Assembly (NCBI GenBank): GCA_020310875.1
Contig: CM035439.1
Location: 142,360,139 to 142,424,138, forward strand
Direction: 5' to 3'
Source of the DNA: Ceratopteris richardii
Lineage: Eukaryota > Streptophyta > Polypodiopsida > Polypodiales > Pteridaceae
DNA length: 64,000 bases
Below the pieces are notes generated by a model. That model had not been told where the DNA came from. It ran no database searches and was given only the letters and a program-made list of their open reading frames with translations. The stretch's first letter is position 1. The number at the start of each line of letters is the position of its first letter. Shown one piece after another: positions 20,088 through 31,210 of this stretch. The translations under genes and the position numbers were made by a program.

Positions 20088-23000
20088 ATGTACAATAGTT
20101 TGTCACTTTGTTTTCCACATTCTAGATTAGATTTTCTTCATAAGAGTCAATTGTCCAAGTCTTTTATCCAAAAAACCCAAAAAAATTATAAAAACAACAA
20201 AATCATGGAACATGATGAGAACATTGAGCATGTGATTGAAACATCTCATTGTTTCTCTACTCTTGAGGAGTTAGAGTTATGTCTTCAACAAAATTCTAAT
20301 TCCCATATTATTCTTCTTTCTTCCCTTGATGAGTATGCTCTAATCCAAGAGTATGCTCTCAATGTTGACAAGTGCTCAAAATTTAACCAAACACATGATG
20401 CCTTAGTTGAAACAAAGTACAAAACTGTAGACAAAAAAATCAAACCCATAGCTCAACCGTTACCTCAAGGAAGTAATGAAAAAATTATTGATGTGAAAAA
20501 TGATCCAATTCTTCGGGATAAGAAAAACATAGGACATACATTCACGGATGAGACAATCAAACAGGTGAAAATTGGTAGAGATGATGACTTTCTTTTGCCA
20601 GCAGAGAGAGATAAATTTGAGAGAGTTATACGGAGCCATGGAAAAGCCTTTACTATGTATCCTCATGAGATTGGTTGTGTAGATCCTAAGCTAGTTGCAC
20701 CCATGATAATCTTTACTATTCCACATATTCCATGGAATCTTCGTCCTATACCTGTTCCAAAGGCTCACTTACCTGAGCTAATGAAACTACTTAAGGAGAA
20801 GATAAACATGAGAATTTTAGAGCCATCTTTTGCACCTTACTCAAACAGATGGTTCACTGTGCCTAAAAAGAATGGGAAACTACGTTTTATTCAAGATCTC
20901 CAACCCGTCAATAAAGTCACCATAAGGAATGTAGGAACAGGACCCATTGTAGATGAGTTTGCTGAATCATTTTCAGGACATTCTATCTATTCAATGGGTG
21001 ATCTATATTCTGGATATGACCAATTCCAATTAGCAATTGATAGTCGTGATATAACCACAATGAAAACTCCTTTAGGCTTAGTGCGAATGTGTACTTTACC
21101 TCAAGGAGCGACTAATTCTGTGGCTCATATGATGAGTGCTATGAATATGGTCTTACATGACTTTATCCCTCATATAACTATGCCATTCATTGATGATATT
21201 CCAATTAAAGGGAGTGAGGAACGTGTAAAGGACATTACTTTAGATTCATCGGGATGTCGTAAATTTGTTCTTGACCATATCTCTGATTGTGAAAGAATAT
21301 TTCAACGATTTGAAGAGGTAGGTCTCACATTTTCCATAGAGAAATCTGTTTTTGGTGTCAACGAGGTGCTTATTGTTGGACATTTATGTGGCCATTATGG
21401 TCGAAAGCCATACCCACAAAAAGTTGATGCCATTAGCAAGATTTCTGAAACATGTAACAACGTGAGTGAGGTACGTAGATTTCTTGGTGCTTGCATCTTT
21501 TATGTTATTTGGATCCCACACTTTGCTCATGTTGCTGATTGTCTTTATGACTTGTTGAGGAAGAAACGAAAATTTATTTGGACTGACAAACACACTCAGG
21601 CTATGCGTAAATTGAAGAAATTATTGCTTGAAGCTCCCATCCTTAAGCGTGTAGACTATTCTGCTAACAAACCTATTATATTGACTGTTGATACTAGTCC
21701 TATTGGTATAGGTTGGGTCATAAGTCAAGATGGTAGTGAAGGGAATAGATATGCAATTAGGTTTGGTGCCAAAATTCTACATGAAACACAACGAAAATAT
21801 CCACAGATCAAACGAGAACTATGGGGTATGGTAACAGCTTTGAAAACAGACAAAGAATATTTCATTGGTGCAAATGTCAAAGTTGAGACTGATTGTTTGC
21901 CTCTCATTGGAATGATAGCCAATTGTTCATCTCCTGATATAGCCATGCTTAGATGGATCTCATATATTAAGTTCATAAATCCTGAGTTAGTTCATATTTC
22001 AGGTAAGTCAAATTCAGTTGCTGATATGTTATCGAGAGCTAGATTTGATGAGCTTGAAAATGATCTAATAAAGAATGTGAACTTAATTGACTATGTTCCA
22101 CATATATATGAGTATGAGCAATTTCATGAGTCTGAGTACGAAAATGAATGGAGAGACATAGGAAAGTATCTTAGTACACTACAACCATTACCTAACTGGA
22201 CTACGAATAGATTCCGTAACATTAGGAAACGAGCTTATAACTTTTTCCTATGTAATGGTTATCTTTGGAGACATGCTAAGGGTAAGGTTAAGAATCCACA
22301 ACGAGTCCTAGGAAAAAGAGGTCTTCAATTGCAAGTAATGAAGGAAATGCATGAGACATTATGGGCCGGTCATAAAGGATTTTTTGGAACATATGAAAAA
22401 CTTAGAAGTACCTATTATTGGCCTAGGATGTATGTTGACATTAGTAGCTATGTTTCTACATGTTCTACTTGTCAACTTCATTCATCAGTCAAACATAGAG
22501 ATCCGTTGCATCCTACTTATCCACCTTGTATTCACTACAAGTGGGTAGTAGATCTTGTAACTATGCCTAAAGGTATTGACAAAATGCGTTACATTGTACT
22601 TGCAAGAGAAGATTTAACTAATCATGTAGAGGGACGTGCATTACGATCTAAGACCACTTACAATGTTTGCAAATTCTTGCTTGAAGATGTCATAAGTCGC
22701 TTTGGGTACATAGAGAAAGTAGTTGCCGATCGTGGAGAGTTAAATGCGAGAGAAGCTAAAGAGTTCTTTGAGCGTCACGGTATTCGTTTGTCTCTCACTA
22801 CTGCATATAACCCAGAGGCCAATGGTAAAATAGAGAGAGGGCATCCACCTATTGTGAAAGTCATATCTAAAGCATGTAATGGTGACATCAAACAATGGCC
22901 TAAATTCTTACCTTTTGCACTTTGGGCAGATAGAATGACATGCACACGTACTACTGGATATATGCCTGCTGAACTCATGTACTGTCAAAAACCATTGTTT

Positions 23001-23468
23001 CCAATTCAGTCTCATATTTCTGCATGGTCAAATTTGCCTTGGTCTGAAAACATGTCTACTGATGATTTTTTGAGTTTGCGTATTAAACAGTTAGAACAAG
23101 GTAAATTAAGACTTGATGATGTTGTTGAAAAATTAAGAGAATCTAGAATGAAGAACAAGCATTATTTTGATAAAACTCATCGATTGCGTCCTAAGCCAAT
23201 TGAAGTAGGAGATTGGGTGCTCATTTATGATAGTACATTTGACTCTCAATATGATGCACGCAAAAAGCTCACTCAACGGTGGTTTGGGCCATACATTGTA
23301 TCAAAAGTCAACAACAATGGTACGTATGCTCTTTGTGAATTAAATGGTGTTGCACTAAAAACTTTAATTGCAGGTAAAAGGATAAAGTTATTCAAGAAGC
23401 GTGATAATGACGAGTACATTTTGGATGAGGACATTGGAGAAGATGACAACAATGAGGCCGATTCATAA
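20088..23468 (+). CDS. Element B pol: RT, RNase H, integrase
   Basis: This 1126-residue open frame has an N-terminal region of unknown role. RT covers about residues 230-450 (VPKKNGKLRFIQDLQPVNKV; catalytic FIDD near residue 367). RNase H is near residues 525-650 (LTVDTSPIGIGW; ETDCLPLIGM). The integrase zinc module is HETLWAGHKG with CSTCQLH. In the core the acidic residues lie in WVVDLV, VVADRGEL and NGKIERGH, near residues 822, 881 and 915. A C-terminal DNA-binding part ends with Asp/Glu-rich residues. The integrase motif VADRGELN...NPEANGKIERGH differs from element A and from common plant gypsy lineages. Confidence 0.9.
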   Translation: MYNSLSLCFPHSRLDFLHKSQLSKSFIQKTQKNYKNNKIMEHDENIEHVIETSHCFSTLEELELCLQQNSNSHIILLSSLDEYALIQEYALNVDKCSKFNQTHDALVETKYKTVDKKIKPIAQPLPQGSNEKIIDVKNDPILRDKKNIGHTFTDETIKQVKIGRDDDFLLPAERDKFERVIRSHGKAFTMYPHEIGCVDPKLVAPMIIFTIPHIPWNLRPIPVPKAHLPELMKLLKEKINMRILEPSFAPYSNRWFTVPKKNGKLRFIQDLQPVNKVTIRNVGTGPIVDEFAESFSGHSIYSMGDLYSGYDQFQLAIDSRDITTMKTPLGLVRMCTLPQGATNSVAHMMSAMNMVLHDFIPHITMPFIDDIPIKGSEERVKDITLDSSGCRKFVLDHISDCERIFQRFEEVGLTFSIEKSVFGVNEVLIVGHLCGHYGRKPYPQKVDAISKISETCNNVSEVRRFLGACIFYVIWIPHFAHVADCLYDLLRKKRKFIWTDKHTQAMRKLKKLLLEAPILKRVDYSANKPIILTVDTSPIGIGWVISQDGSEGNRYAIRFGAKILHETQRKYPQIKRELWGMVTALKTDKEYFIGANVKVETDCLPLIGMIANCSSPDIAMLRWISYIKFINPELVHISGKSNSVADMLSRARFDELENDLIKNVNLIDYVPHIYEYEQFHESEYENEWRDIGKYLSTLQPLPNWTTNRFRNIRKRAYNFFLCNGYLWRHAKGKVKNPQRVLGKRGLQLQVMKEMHETLWAGHKGFFGTYEKLRSTYYWPRMYVDISSYVSTCSTCQLHSSVKHRDPLHPTYPPCIHYKWVVDLVTMPKGIDKMRYIVLAREDLTNHVEGRALRSKTTYNVCKFLLEDVISRFGYIEKVVADRGELNAREAKEFFERHGIRLSLTTAYNPEANGKIERGHPPIVKVISKACNGDIKQWPKFLPFALWADRMTCTRTTGYMPAELMYCQKPLFPIQSHISAWSNLPWSENMSTDDFLSLRIKQLEQGKLRLDDVVEKLRESRMKNKHYFDKTHRLRPKPIEVGDWVLIYDSTFDSQYDARKKLTQRWFGPYIVSKVNNNGTYALCELNGVALKTLIAGKRIKLFKKRDNDEYILDEDIGEDDNNEADS

Positions 23469-24699
23469 ACAGGAGTATCCATGTTATATATATACATATA
23501 AAAAATTAAAAAAAAAAAAAAAAAAAAAACATCATTAATTTTTCAAGTTCATGTTGCTTTGTTTTTTTTCAAGTTCATTCTATTTTTTTTTTTTTTTTTT
23601 TTTTCCATGCTTGTTTCATGCATGTTTTTTTCAGTCTTTGCATCACATTGCATATCCACATCACTTGAGTCAAAAAAGACAAATGATGATTTCTCTACTT
23701 GTGTAAAATTGTATCTTAAGTAGTAACTTATCTACTAAGAAATTGGTTATAATATAGGATTGTGGAAAGATAGGGCATGTAGATTTGGAGGTTTATTTTG
23801 GTGACATGGCTTTCATATATAAACATGCATATGTATCCTGTATCGAAAGCATAATTGTTGAAATCCTAGCTCCTACTATTGCATGTTTCTACATCCTTAG
23901 TCCATCTCACAGCACTTGTATCGGAGTTTAAACGACTGTTCTCCGTCATCAAAAATGGTTGTACCTTGTATCGGGGTTTAATTTTTCCTCGTCAAAAAAA
24001 AAAAAAAAAAAAAAGCTACATGTTACCAAGAAGTTTACACTTTCTTCCACCCCAAAAAAGTGATCGTAACCATAAAGTTGCCGAATCATCATCATCATCA
24101 AAAAAAAAGAAAAAGAGGCAAGCCAAAGGAGGATAAAGAGGCATAGTAGAATAAATCACGGGCTATATAGGCAGATTTATGCATTAGTGGAGTTTAGTTA
24201 GATTTCCTTGCATGTTATTAGAGAAAGAGCATATTCATATTTATGTAGGAAAGGAGTTGATCTAAAATAAGCTAAAGATGAAAGATGTCTCTTGAAAATC
24301 CTAAATCTTTGTTTATAATCATATTTAAGGTAGATTGCTTTATGAAAAAGGTACAAAATTTTCTTCAAGATGAGAGGAACTGATGCTTAAAACGACTCAA
24401 TACATCCACTTCCACTTCATATTGATGCTTGTTTTTTTTTCTTTCTTGTTGCCAATGTTGCTTGTTCATTTGCATATATGTTGCCTATTTGTTCATGCAT
24501 ATTCATGTTGCCTATTTCAATTATTTCTTTCATGCAAATTTTGTTTCATGTCACGTTACCTACTTATTCATGCATATAATCAATTTTCCTTCCATCTTTC
24601 TTATGTTGCCTATAAAAGAATTTGATGCCTGGAACATTTTGTTTTTCACAGATGCTAGAGTGGCGCTTCCGGAGGAATCGCAGGTTTAGTGGGGGCGAA
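23469..24699 (+). other. Non-coding 3' region and polypurine tract of B
   Basis: No convincing ORF is present. The region has A-runs near 23505-23529 and 23994-24014, T-runs near 23583-23603 and a short repeated phrase CTTGTATCGG-GTTTAA near 23914 and 23966. The purine-rich tract AGTGGGGGCGAA (about 24688-24699) lies immediately before the 3' LTR and is the probable plus-strand primer. Confidence 0.75.
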
Positions 24700-26838
24700 T
24701 GTCGTCGAGATTTGCTCTCCTCTCTCACTTGTGAAGGCCTACAAAAAACATATTTGGCGAAGGTAGCCAGAATTCCCCGAGAAGTCCAGGATGCATCAAG
24801 GATGTCAAAGGAAGGTCACATACAAAGTTTCAAAGAAATCAAGAAAGTCCATGGTAGCGGTCAAAGCTGGTTAAAGCTGGTCAAAGTTGGGAAATTAGGG
24901 CAAAAATTTCATTGTCACCAAATTAGATGAAATCCATATACTTGTAAAGATTGTCAAAGGCAATCTATAGCCCAAATTTCAGCAGAAAATGGATTTTGTA
25001 GCACATTGATATGCTATGTTCATTTTGTAAAAATGTAATTTTTCTAGTTTGACCCTACAAATTCTTGTATAGAAAATTATGTTAGCCATATGGTTTGGCA
25101 TGTATAAAGATCATATGTGGCTACATATTTGTATAAAGTTTCAAGGCTATCCGAGCTTCCTAGACACCTTAATGCCACCTTGCAAGCTTCCAAATGTGGT
25201 CAAACTTGTACAAGTTAGATTCAGATGGGAGTTTTTTCTGCATATTCCTGAAGGAGATCTTTGGAAACATAGTCCTACAATGTTTCATCTTCATCAAAGA
25301 CTTTTTGGAGGGTCAAAGAGCACAAAGTCCAGTTTTCAAGGTCACCGCAGTTTTCTAGAATAAGAAAATTGAAGGCTTGAATGTCTGCCACATGTCAAAA
25401 TATGATTGAACCATGTTGTACGGTCAAGATGAGCTCATATTCAAGGGTGGGGATGCACTAAAGCATAAAGGAAGGAGGATCCACGAATTTTTTCCATAAA
25501 AGAAGACTTTTTTTACAATCAAAGATCAATAATGCAGCATTTCTCCAAAAATAGTGGCTTATCTTATCCGAATTGATGTCAGCATTGATCCGACGGTCCA
25601 GATCATCCCCAGATCCAATGGTGGAGAATGAGGGCGCCTAAATTTCACTCCTTTACACTAGATTTGATAGAAAGAACAATTCCAAGCCATTGATTTGATT
25701 AATCAAATGGTTGTAATCGAAAGTAGTGATCCTAGAGTTGAGAGTTGATTTCTCTAGATCCAAGGGCCCAAATTCATTCAAAAAACTATATAAACCCCCC
25801 TCCAAACTCCTAGAGCATCATTGTTAGGCATCCATAGGGCTCATGCTAGCTTACGGTTTCCTTGAGACGATCACCCTCGGTTGAGCGAGTGAGGATCCAA
25901 GGTGAGCTAGTATGAGTATAGAACCTAGTTTCAAAATTAAGTTAGAACTCCTATCTAGGATAGGCTCTTGAAACCAGCATCTCTATCTTGACTCACCCTC
26001 GGTGGAGCGTGTGAGTGAGTTAGAGCTGATTTTAATGAGTCTTAGACTTCTTTAGTTAGACGTTACGAGCCTAGACAGACATAGGGTCACTGGAGTGGAA
26101 CTCACCTTCTTACGTGTGACATTCGGTTGAACTGTCATGGTTTGAGGGTCGGAACCACCTTTGATCAGTAGATTGCTTAGCATGACGTACCACGACGATA
26201 TTTTACATGTAACTTAATTCAAATTCTTTTAATTCATGTCACTTGTCACTTGTCTCTTGTCTCCTCTCTCAGTCTCTTAATTTTTACATGTCTTCTATTT
26301 CTTCTATGTGTGAGAAGGCTCCGCAGTATTGCGTTGAACCAGTGAGGATGTTTCTTTGAGCTTGTGAGTAAAATCCATCATCATAATTCACTTGCATGCA
26401 TATAATCCATACAAATCCATACATATTTATTAGTTTCTGAAAGTGTATAAGAAGCTCCAATATTGGACCATTCTTCCTTTCGAAACTGATTTATGTGTAA
26501 GGATTCCATCTATTCTCGTCATGCATACATATCATCCAAAGAAGTCTATACATATGGATTAGAATTAGGAAGTGTTTAAGAAGCTCCTCCAATGGACCAT
26601 TCTTCCTTCCAAATTTGATTCGTGTGTATGGTTCTCTTTCATTCTTATCATTCATGTCATCAATCTAACTTGCACACCTACATTCCCATTCCCATAATTA
26701 TTTCAACATCTCTCTCTTCTCCATACTCAACATTAATTTCACCTTCACATATTTAAACCTTCCAACATTCATTAGCTTCATACACCCTGTGTGTGCCACG
26801 ACCGGACCCGATCCACCCGGATTGCGATCACCTCCACA
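24700..26838 (+). repeat. 3' LTR of element B
   Basis: This 2139-bp LTR starts TGTCGTCGAG after the polypurine tract and ends CCTCCACA. A TATATAAA box at 25787-25794 matches that in the 5' LTR. It is followed directly by the GCGT target duplication and resumed copia C2 integrase. Confidence 0.95.
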
Positions 26839-28998
26839 GCGTGTTTTTGGTTGTTTGGCATATGCAATAGTGCCTGAACAACATCGCAGAAAATTGGATG
26901 ATAAGGCAGTAAAATGTATTTTTGTTGGGTACAATTCTGAAAGTAAAGGCTATCGTCTGTATCATCCACAGACTAAACGCATTCTGGTTAGCCGTGATGT
27001 TGTCTTTGTGGAAGATGTTATTCAGCCATTGCTTTCATGTACTAAGGAGACATCTGTTAGCTCCAAAGACATGTATGATACGTTGATGCCTCTTTTTACA
27101 GGTGGACAGTCTAGTGCTGGTCCTAATGGGGCAACTTCTCAGCCTTTGCAGGTTTCATATGATGATGCAGATCATTCTATTTCTGATGTAGATTTACATG
27201 ATGCACTTGTTGATGAGAGAGCTGATATTGAGCAGGCAAAAACTATGCCAAAATGGCTGGTGCAGACTTTGCGTGACAGCAAATTAGATGCATCTTTGTC
27301 ATATCGTACTCATTCAGGCTCTCATAGTGCCTCCTTTGCATCAGATTGCTATGCTATGGCTGCGTCTAGTCTCTGTGATGAGAATGAGCCTATTTCTTTT
27401 GATGAAGCACAAAATTCAAAAAAATGGATGGCTGCCATGCAATCTGAATATGATGCTATAATGAAGAATGGTACATGGTCTTTATGTGACTTGCCTCCTG
27501 GCAAGAAGGCCATTGGCACTAAGTGAGTATACAAGCTGAAGTGTAAACCTGATGGTACAGTTGACAGGTATAAGGCTAGGCTTGTTGCAAAGGGTTATGC
27601 GCAGGAAAGAGGCATTGATTTTTATGAGACCTTTGCACCTACATGTCGTATGACTACTATTCGGAGCATTTGTGCACTTGCAGCCCATCATGGTTGGAAT
27701 GTACATCAATTGGACATTAAAACAACATTTTTGAATGGTGACTTGCATGAAGAAGTGTATGTTTGTTAGCCTCGTGGCTTTGTGCAGAAAGGGCATGAAA
27801 ACTAGGTGTGCAGGTTAAAGAAGGCATTATATGGTTCAAAGCAAGCACCACGTGCTTGGTATGAGAAGATACATGCCTATCTGGTTGCACATGGTTTTGT
27901 GAATAGTCCAACTGAAAGCACCTTATACGTTAAGTGTGCTAATGATGTGCTTGTGATCATTGTTGTCTATGTTGATGACATGCTGCTCACTGGTCCTATT
28001 GAGAAGCATATTGCTGATTTCAAGGCTGATTTGCATGCCTCATTTGAGATGTCTGATTTGGGGCATTTGCATCACTATTTGGGCATTCAGTTTATGCAAG
28101 TTGATGGTGGAATGGCTTTGTGTCAAACGAAATATATTGACACATTATTGCAGTGTTTTGGCCTTGAAGACTGTAAGCCTATTGCCACTCCTATGGAGAC
28201 AGGTTTACCATTGAGTCTTCATGATGCTGGAGATGCATTTGATGTTGTTCTCTATCAACAGGTTGTTGGATGCTTGATTTACTTATGCATTACTCGGCCA
28301 GATATTCAGTTTGTTGTCTCACAGATGAGCAAGTTTATGCATTGCCCAGGAGTCATGCATTGGAAGGCGGTTAAGCGCATCTTTCGCTACTTGAGTGGTA
28401 CTCGGCTACTTGGGTTGTTTTATCCCAAGGGGGGATCACTACCGCCAGATTTGCATGCTTTTTTTGACTCAGATTGGGCTGGTTGTTATGACACTCGTGT
28501 GTCCACCAGTGGTGTTTGCTTCATCCTTGGTAGCTCATGTATATCTTGGTTGAGCAAGAAGTGGCCTATTGTGGCCACTTCCAGTTGTGAGGCTGAGTAT
28601 AGGGTAGCTTTCACAGCGACTATTGAGTGTGTGTGGCTCAGACGCCTTATGGCTGATTTGGGTGTTGGCCAATCTTCTGCCACCACCATCTTCACTGACA
28701 GTCAGAGCGCATTGGCAGTTGCGAGGAACCCTATGTTCCATGCTCGCACTAAGCACATTGAGGTGCATTATCACTATGTCAGGGAGAGGTTCTCTGCTGG
28801 GGAGATCAGCTTGGCATATGTGCCCATGCAGGAGAACATAGCAGACCTTTTCACGAAGGCTCTGCCTAGGGAGAAGTTTGAAGCTTTCCGCAAAGCTTTG
28901 GGCTTACTTCCTTTTGTGGAGTGATTTCCACATAGCTTGGCACTTCCTTATACATGAGTGCCAGCTCCTTGTTCACCGCATCACTCCCAGGGGGGATT
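26839..28998 (+). mobile_element. Ty1/copia copy C2, right part: integrase end, RT, RNase H
   Basis: Sequence resumes exactly where C2 stops at 14804, beginning with RVFGCLAYAIVPEQHRRKLD. RT motifs include LKKALYGSKQAPRAWYEKIH and VVYVDDMLLTG. RNase H motifs include DSDWAGCYDTRVSTSG, SCEAEYRVA and KHIEVHYHYVRERF. It ends with a polypurine run (CCCAGGGGGGATT) before the LTR. It is broken, with a few breaks. Confidence 0.85.
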
Positions 28999-29229
28999 TG
29001 TTGATATATTTAGGTAGTGATGTGTGTGAACACACTAGGACCGTCAGGGAACTTTTTTCCCTATTTAGGAGGTTTTTTCCCCTCAGCTTGTATATACGCC
29101 TATTGCCCTAATGGGCTACTTATCTTTGTACATTCTCTAGTAATACATTCAGTATTGTGTGTTTGTGCTCCAAGCTTCTTCTTCTTCCTTGTGTTGTTTG
29201 CATGCTTCTACAGACGTCTAACTCCAACA
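28999..29229 (+). repeat. 3' LTR of copia copy C2
   Basis: This 231-bp LTR starts TGTTGATATATT and ends AACTCCAACA. It differs from the LTR at 12651-12880 at roughly 14 positions (about 94% identity by eye). It abuts remnant H with no target duplication that I can identify, as expected if the true left end of the pair lies beyond the window. Confidence 0.85.
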
Positions 29230-29937
29230 CCTATCCACTTTGTCTACCACCAAATATCTCCTTTGATTGTGGTCTCGGTAGGTAACTCTAGACACATCCT
29301 CCAGATCACTCAGCTCATATATAGTTACTGGATTTATCCCTTCTCCTCGTGTAGGTGAATCAGTTTGTAGAAGTAGATCTAATCCATGAATCAAATACAC
29401 ATCCATCAAATAGTCATCTTGCGGTCTTAGATCCCCTCTGAAGACTTGATTCACCACCGACTTGCCCCTTGAGGTAGTCAAAGTATCTCCGTTGTTATGT
29501 CTTCCTAAAGTTCCTTGCCCTTCTAATTCCCCTCTGTCTTTGATCTGGTGTGGTTTTTCAATTACTACATAGATCTGGCCCATTTTGTCCATGTAAACTC
29601 CACCTTCATACCTGACGACGGGTCTTGAAACTATTTCTAAATTCGTAGTGTTTACCATTCTTGCTACTGACCTATTTAGACCATCGAGGTAAATGGGTAC
29701 TCCTTGTGGGTTGGTGGACACGTACTGTAGGGATGTTCAGTATTCTCCCTCTATAGTGGACATAAAGCCTTCCCTTGGGACTGAGTTGTGCATGTTCTCA
29801 GAGGCCATGGGCATTTCTTCCTCTGAGTCACTCGATGTGTCAGAGTACATAGAATGATGGCTCGATTGGGCTGCACTTCCTATAGATGAGATGATGCTTC
29901 TTCGAGTGCCTAACACTCGTCCACATCTCAAGTTCAT
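29218..29937 (-). pseudogene. gag-like remnant of H
   Basis: The minus-strand translation from 29937 has an N-terminal Ser-rich stretch (SSIGSAAQSSHHSMYSDTSS) and acidic EEEMP. The lower part reads GVPIYLDGLNRSVARMVNTT and RYLVVDKVD. No zinc knuckle or enzyme motif is present. It is broken at least once. A gag identity is suggested by its position after the primer-like site and by its RSGRV-like start, not by a conserved domain. Confidence 0.35.
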
Positions 29938-29959
29938 TCACCTCCTAGGTGTTAGGTCT

Positions 29960-30560
29960 TCTCTAGTGATACCTCTCTATTCTTTTAATTCCAAGCTCTT
30001 TTAATTCCCCTAAACACATGATACCTCTCTGGGTGATACCTCTTTTTGTGATATGTGATACCAACTCGGGATGATACACGATACTCCTTCTAGATGGTGC
30101 CACCTTTCGATGATACACAATACCACTTAACTCATGATACATGATACCACCTAGGACGATATGATACTTGGTCCACTACGCGATACATGATACTCAACCC
30201 CAAACAATACATGATACCAATCTTTCCATGATACGATAACCAGTCCTGAGATAATACACAATACCATGCAATACGTGATAGCACTGGCACGATATGATAC
30301 CACTTGACTCTCGATGCACGATATTGCCCTAGACAATACAATGTTACTGATGATACGATACTTAGGTCTCTGGTGATACGATACCCCTCATGTAGCAATA
30401 TGATACCTCTCTTTCAATGATACACGATACCATGGCGGTATCACGATACTTATGGAGGCGGTATGTGATACATGATACCTGGCAGGCATTGTGATACTAG
30501 GGAATTTTGGTATCATGATACCAAGACTCAACCAATCATGATACTACAGCCAAATGAGAT
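29960..30560. repeat. Degenerate GATAC-rich tract
   Basis: About 600 bases are packed with TGATAC, CGATAC and GATACC words, often as ATGATACACGATACC or close variants, at irregular spacing of roughly 10-20 bases. A few more occur up to about 30825. It lies in the presumed leader of H. The spacing is too irregular for a simple satellite. Confidence 0.7.
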
Positions 30561-31186
30561 CCAAACCTTAAAATTTTTTTGTGCAGTGTGTGCCTCACAC
30601 TCTTCCCTTCTCTCTTGGCCCACTGTAAGGGACAAAAACTCACTCCAATCCCTCAAAGCTAGCACACGATACTAGTGTTGTTACATGTCATGTTTGTGAT
30701 TACTTTTTTGATTTTTTGAGATTATGGGGGTAAAGTGCTCACCTTCAAGAGTATGCCTTCCGATTCTTGCCCTCAGCCAACTGCTACACTTAGAGTTTAT
30801 TGTGATACCAAGCTCACGATACTGCATGCTGCTCTTCCACAATACTTGCTTCAAAACAAGTGACTGAGAGCTCAAATGATTTTGTGTTTTGTGGTCTTGG
30901 GTGACCAAGTGCGTGAATTGAAAGGAACTAATTTTTATTTCTTTTTTGGGGTGTTTTGGTGGAAAATTATATATCCGCATCCTACCTCTCTCTCTCTTCC
31001 CTAAACCCTAACTCTTCCTCACTCCCTCACTCCTAACCTTATGAACTCATTACACACACTCCCAAAGTGTGAATTAACAAGTGTTGAAGTATTTTGTGAC
31101 TTGCCACTAATTGAAACTACTTCTGCTCACATGATTCGTTCACTCCATAGCTATAACCATCACAAAGGCACCTTGATTGGACTAGT

Positions 31187-31204
31187 TCCCTGACAACAAT
31201 GCCA
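31187..31204 (-). other. tRNA-Asp-like primer-binding site of H
   Basis: On the minus strand this reads TGGCATTGTTGTCAGGGA. The known tRNA-Asp primer site of plant Athila/Tat elements is TGGCGCCGTTGTCGGGGA. The two differ at four positions, all of them transitions, which fits decay of methylated cytosines. Confidence 0.5.
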
Positions 31205-31210
31205 AAAACA

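Larger units (their letters stand above)
14805..26838 (+). mobile_element. Complete, very young Ty3/gypsy LTR retrotransposon B
   Basis: This 12.0-kb element has two LTRs of about 2.14 kb, both starting TGTCGTCGAG and ending CCTCCACA, and a 4-bp target duplication (GCGT). Inside are a gag ORF, a protease ORF and a long pol ORF (RT, RNase H, integrase), then 1.2 kb of non-coding DNA and a polypurine tract. The LTRs differ at about seven bases and two short indels, roughly 99.6% identity. At usual plant rates that suggests insertion well under a million years ago. All three ORFs are long and open, so it looks whole. Confidence 0.95.
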
